A DNA stretch of 64,000 nucleotides from Hippophae tibetana (Eukaryota > Streptophyta > Magnoliopsida > Rosales > Elaeagnaceae). A program made the position numbers and the translations under genes. Shown piece after piece: positions 61,520 to 64,000 of the stretch. Below the pieces are notes generated by a model. It did no database searches, was not told where the DNA came from, and worked only from the letters and a program-made list of their open reading frames with translations. Location of the stretch: assembly GCA_037013495.1 (NCBI GenBank), contig CM072808.1, forward strand, positions 45,370,068 through 45,434,067, read 5' to 3'. The stretch's first letter is position 1. Each line of letters begins with the position of its first letter.

Positions 61520-64000
61520 ACTAATTCTCACTCATCAACACCCTCATCACCATTGTTTTTATCGTTTATTGAATCATCATCATATCTAATTCTAATGTAT
61601 TGTTCATCTTCCTTAACATCTTTAATATTTTCATCCACCCATTCTTTCTCTTGTAATTGTTTTTCTTTGCCTATGAATAAACAATAGTTGTAAGAAACTA
61701 TTATTTAAGGTGAGGTGCTAACATAAAATTATTCATAATTTTTTATGTATTATCTTCTTTACTTACCTTTACCTTTAGTATTTGTTGGTGGATTTTTTCT
61801 TTTAGTTCTAGAAGATCCTTCATTTTTTTGGTGTGATGTTCTTTCTTTCCCTCCAACCAAAGGCTCGTCATCAAGTTCATTTGTGTCATTTAGTTGTAGG
61901 TTTTCTAAGTCTCTATCACCAACACACCATTTATTATCTGATGGTAAAGTATCAAAGGATCCTCATATTCTTTGAGTGCCTTAAGTTTCATATATCTATG
62001 TTTAAGTTTATTGTTATACCTTTACCTGTAGTATTTGTTAGTAGTTTTTTTCTTTTAGTTCTAGAAGATCTTTCATTTTTTTGGTGTGATGTTCTTTCTT
62101 TCCCTCCACCCAAATGCTCGTCATCAAGTTCATTTGTGTCCTTTAGTTATAGGTTTTCTAAGTCTCTATCACCACCACACTATTTATCATTTGATGACAC
62201 ATCATCAAGTATCAAAGGATCCTCATCTTCTTTGAGTGCTTTAAGTTTCATATATCTATGTTTAAGTTTATTGTTATATATGATATAAACCTAAGAATTC
62301 ATAGCTCAATCGATTTCTTCTTTTTGTATGGATCTAATTAAATCAAACTCAATATTATTAGAAGAGAACAACCTAGTGAGAAATTATTATATTCCAAAAT
62401 TAAAATGTTATAACCATAGAGATAAAACCTGGTTAAACATGCTCCAATTACGTTCACATCCCGAGGTCGAGCAAGTGAGATTTAACACTTAAATTGCAAA
62501 TCTCTTTAAGCTAGGAGTTTGGTCTTCGTGTAGATTCCACCAAGTAGCTACAAAAGAATAAAATCAAGCTATGTCAAGATGTCATCAAATATGAAAATAA
62601 AAAATATGACCACATTCATAAACTGCATACTAAAAATTGAATTTTGAAAATTAATTATTTAAACCAGGTTCTTGAGATTTAAAAATTAATTGTGCTCGTG
62701 GAAGGCCAAACAATCCTTTTCTATCTATAAAGTCACCCAATTGGTCATGAGCATTTTGTTTCTCTTCTGGGTTAGCAATCAACTTCTACATACAATTAAA
62801 CAGCCCCATTTTAATCTCATAATGGGTAGACATATTACCAAAAAATTGAATTTGTGGGTTCAAGATGTATGTTGCTGCATGCAATCACGGTGTAGTTGAA
62901 ATTTCCACTTCTCATCTATAATATCCCAAATCTCCTTATAACTTGCCGCTTCTCCTCCAAGATTTCTTGCTATTTCCTCTTTGGCTTGATCCATAGCACC
63001 TATATAAAACCCATCGCTGGCTTCTTTTCCGAATCAACCAATCTCAACATTGAAACTAAAGGTTTGGTAGTCCTAATGGCATAGACCAAACTACGCCAAA
63101 ATTTGTGATCATTTAGCACAATCTTCTTCTTTCCCTTCTTTTTTGAAAATGAACAGTTTTTCCATTCTTTAGAAACAAACATAGTTTCCAATTTTTCTTT
63201 GGATTGAAGCATGCTTTGCAAACTCAAATATGCAGTAGCAAAACGGGTGGCAGCAGGACGTATCAGCTCTCTTTCTGTTTATTGCCTCATAATTGCCAAA
63301 ACAATTCCATGATTATATATGAAGTTACTCACCTTTTTTGCCTTTAACAATGCGTTCTTATGCTGTGGCAATTCTACAATTCTTTTAAGCATAAGGTCAA
63401 GGCAATGTGCTTCGCAAGGAGTCCAATAGAGGTGTTTTCTCTTATCCATCAGCATTCTTCCTGCAGATTTATAGGCTGATGCATTATCTGTCACTATTTG
63501 CACAACTTTATCCTTTCCTACCTCCTCAACAACATCATCAAGAAGCTTAAATAACATATTTGCATCTTTCACTGCATTCGATGCATCAACACATTTTAGG
63601 AACACAGTTCCTTGAGGATTGTTCACAAGAAAGTTTATCAAGCTTTTTCTTTGAATATCCTTCCAACCATCAGATATTATAGAAACTTTGGTAGCATTCC
63701 AAGTCTTTTTCACGTCACTAACAATCATCTCTGTTGTTTTGACTTCCTCTTTTAATATCCATGTAGTTATATTATGATAGGTAGGAATTTTAAGCCCCCT
63801 GCCATACGAGCCAATGGAAGGATGCACTTTTAATCACGTTAAAAGGAATGCCATTTTCAAATAAGAATTTGCCAATGTCGAAACAAACTTAGTTTCGAGC
63901 TTCCTTTGCATTGAAAATTGGGGTTTGAGGTAAATTGGTTGTATTTCCCTTTTCAGCATCATCATTGCCAATAGGATTTGTCATGAATTTATCCATTGGT
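61520..64000 (-). pseudogene. hAT transposase pseudogene
   Basis: Reading leftwards, 64000-63830 gives a NAKEARN stop VCFDIGKFLFENGIPFNV block. A frameshift near 63827 leads into the longest intact part, 63827-63279 (182 aa), with YGRGLKIPTYHNITTWILK, ISDGWKDIQRKSLINFLV, VVQIVTDNASAYKSAGRMLM and YWTPCEAHCLDLMLKRI, which are DUF659-type motifs. It continues RPAATRFATAYLSLQSML at about 63250-63180 and FWRSLVYAIRTTKPLVSMLR at about 63105-63040, followed by a stop near 63000. The downstream dimerisation region is fragmentary. The acidic tail at 62290-61520 is partly duplicated. At least two stops and one frameshift rule out activity. Confidence 0.85.
61766..62280. repeat. 253-bp tandem duplication within the hAT transposase tail
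   Basis: The segment starting CCTTTACCTTTAGTATTTG at 61766 recurs at 62019 (CCTTTACCTGTAGTATTTG) with scattered differences and ends in the same ATATCTATGTTTAAGTTTA phrase. On the minus strand both copies encode the acidic tail containing DRDLENL and GGKERTSHQKNE. Confidence 0.9.

Larger units (their letters stand above)
61240..64000 (-). mobile_element. hAT-type transposon, broken, in or after REV1 intron 11; runs off the right edge
   Basis: Minus-strand sequence encodes a DUF659/hAT-type transposase in pieces, with an acidic, Lys-rich tail ending near 61525. The left terminus is not resolved, but an AGGCAAGGCATAAGCCTC palindromic motif at about 61273-61290 lies near it. Beyond the right edge the N-terminal BED-finger portion would be expected. 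It lies antisense to REV1. Confidence 0.8.

Noticed and set aside
1-64000. tRNA and rRNA genes
   Set aside because: I looked for tRNA arms and rRNA-like blocks and recognised none; a tRNA-specific scan would be decisive.

Overview
This window is nuclear DNA from a flowering plant, most likely a eudicot. It is very AT-rich, its genes are split by canonical GT-AG introns, intergenic DNA is long, and Ty1-copia, hAT, MITE and endogenous caulimovirid remnants are interspersed. I could not fix the species.

Layout. 1-7176 (+) is the 3' half of a PHD/homeodomain gene of the HAT3.1 type, with a 4.6 kb antisense copia element in one intron. 10305-17503 (+) is a complete eight-exon TIP41-like gene of 290 aa, with a 3.6 kb copia element in intron 3. 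18692-19306 (-) is an intronless single C2H2 zinc-finger repressor with EAR motifs. 26699-27948 (-) is a small two-exon NUCLEAR FUSION DEFECTIVE 6-like organellar protein of 95 aa. 29108-32870 is a third, decayed copia element. 33624-39351 (-) is a complete ten-exon GH95 alpha-L-fucosidase (FUC95A type, 819 aa). 41716-43335 (-) is an intronless 539-aa plant protein of unknown function. 47349-47715 (+) is a two-exon LYR-motif protein like At3g19508. 48457-49724 is a non-autonomous LTR element carrying a six-copy array with a 100-bp period. About 52260-55320 is a degenerate endogenous caulimovirid. 56764-61124 (+) holds eleven exons of the translesion polymerase REV1 (585 aa read here), whose 3' part is interrupted by, or lies beyond, a broken hAT transposon that runs off the right edge.

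How the genes relate. They are unrelated housekeeping genes, not a pathway: transcription factors, PP2A/TOR signalling, cell-wall xyloglucan trimming, mitochondrial assembly and DNA damage tolerance. The order is still informative. HAT3.1 and the LYR protein are numbered side by side in Arabidopsis (At3g19510/At3g19508), and FUC95A and TIP41 are side by side on another chromosome (At4g34260/At4g34270). Here both pairs lie in one block, which fits an ancestral segment that was duplicated and then fractionated in the Arabidopsis lineage.

The least described parts are the structures between genes. They are the 100-bp array LTR element with a perfect TSD, a 376-bp hAT-type MITE built of CCGGTCCG-like palindromes, paired telomere-like dispersed repeats, the caulimovirid fossil, and two orphan exon-like segments (23291-23422 minus and 48191-48319 plus).
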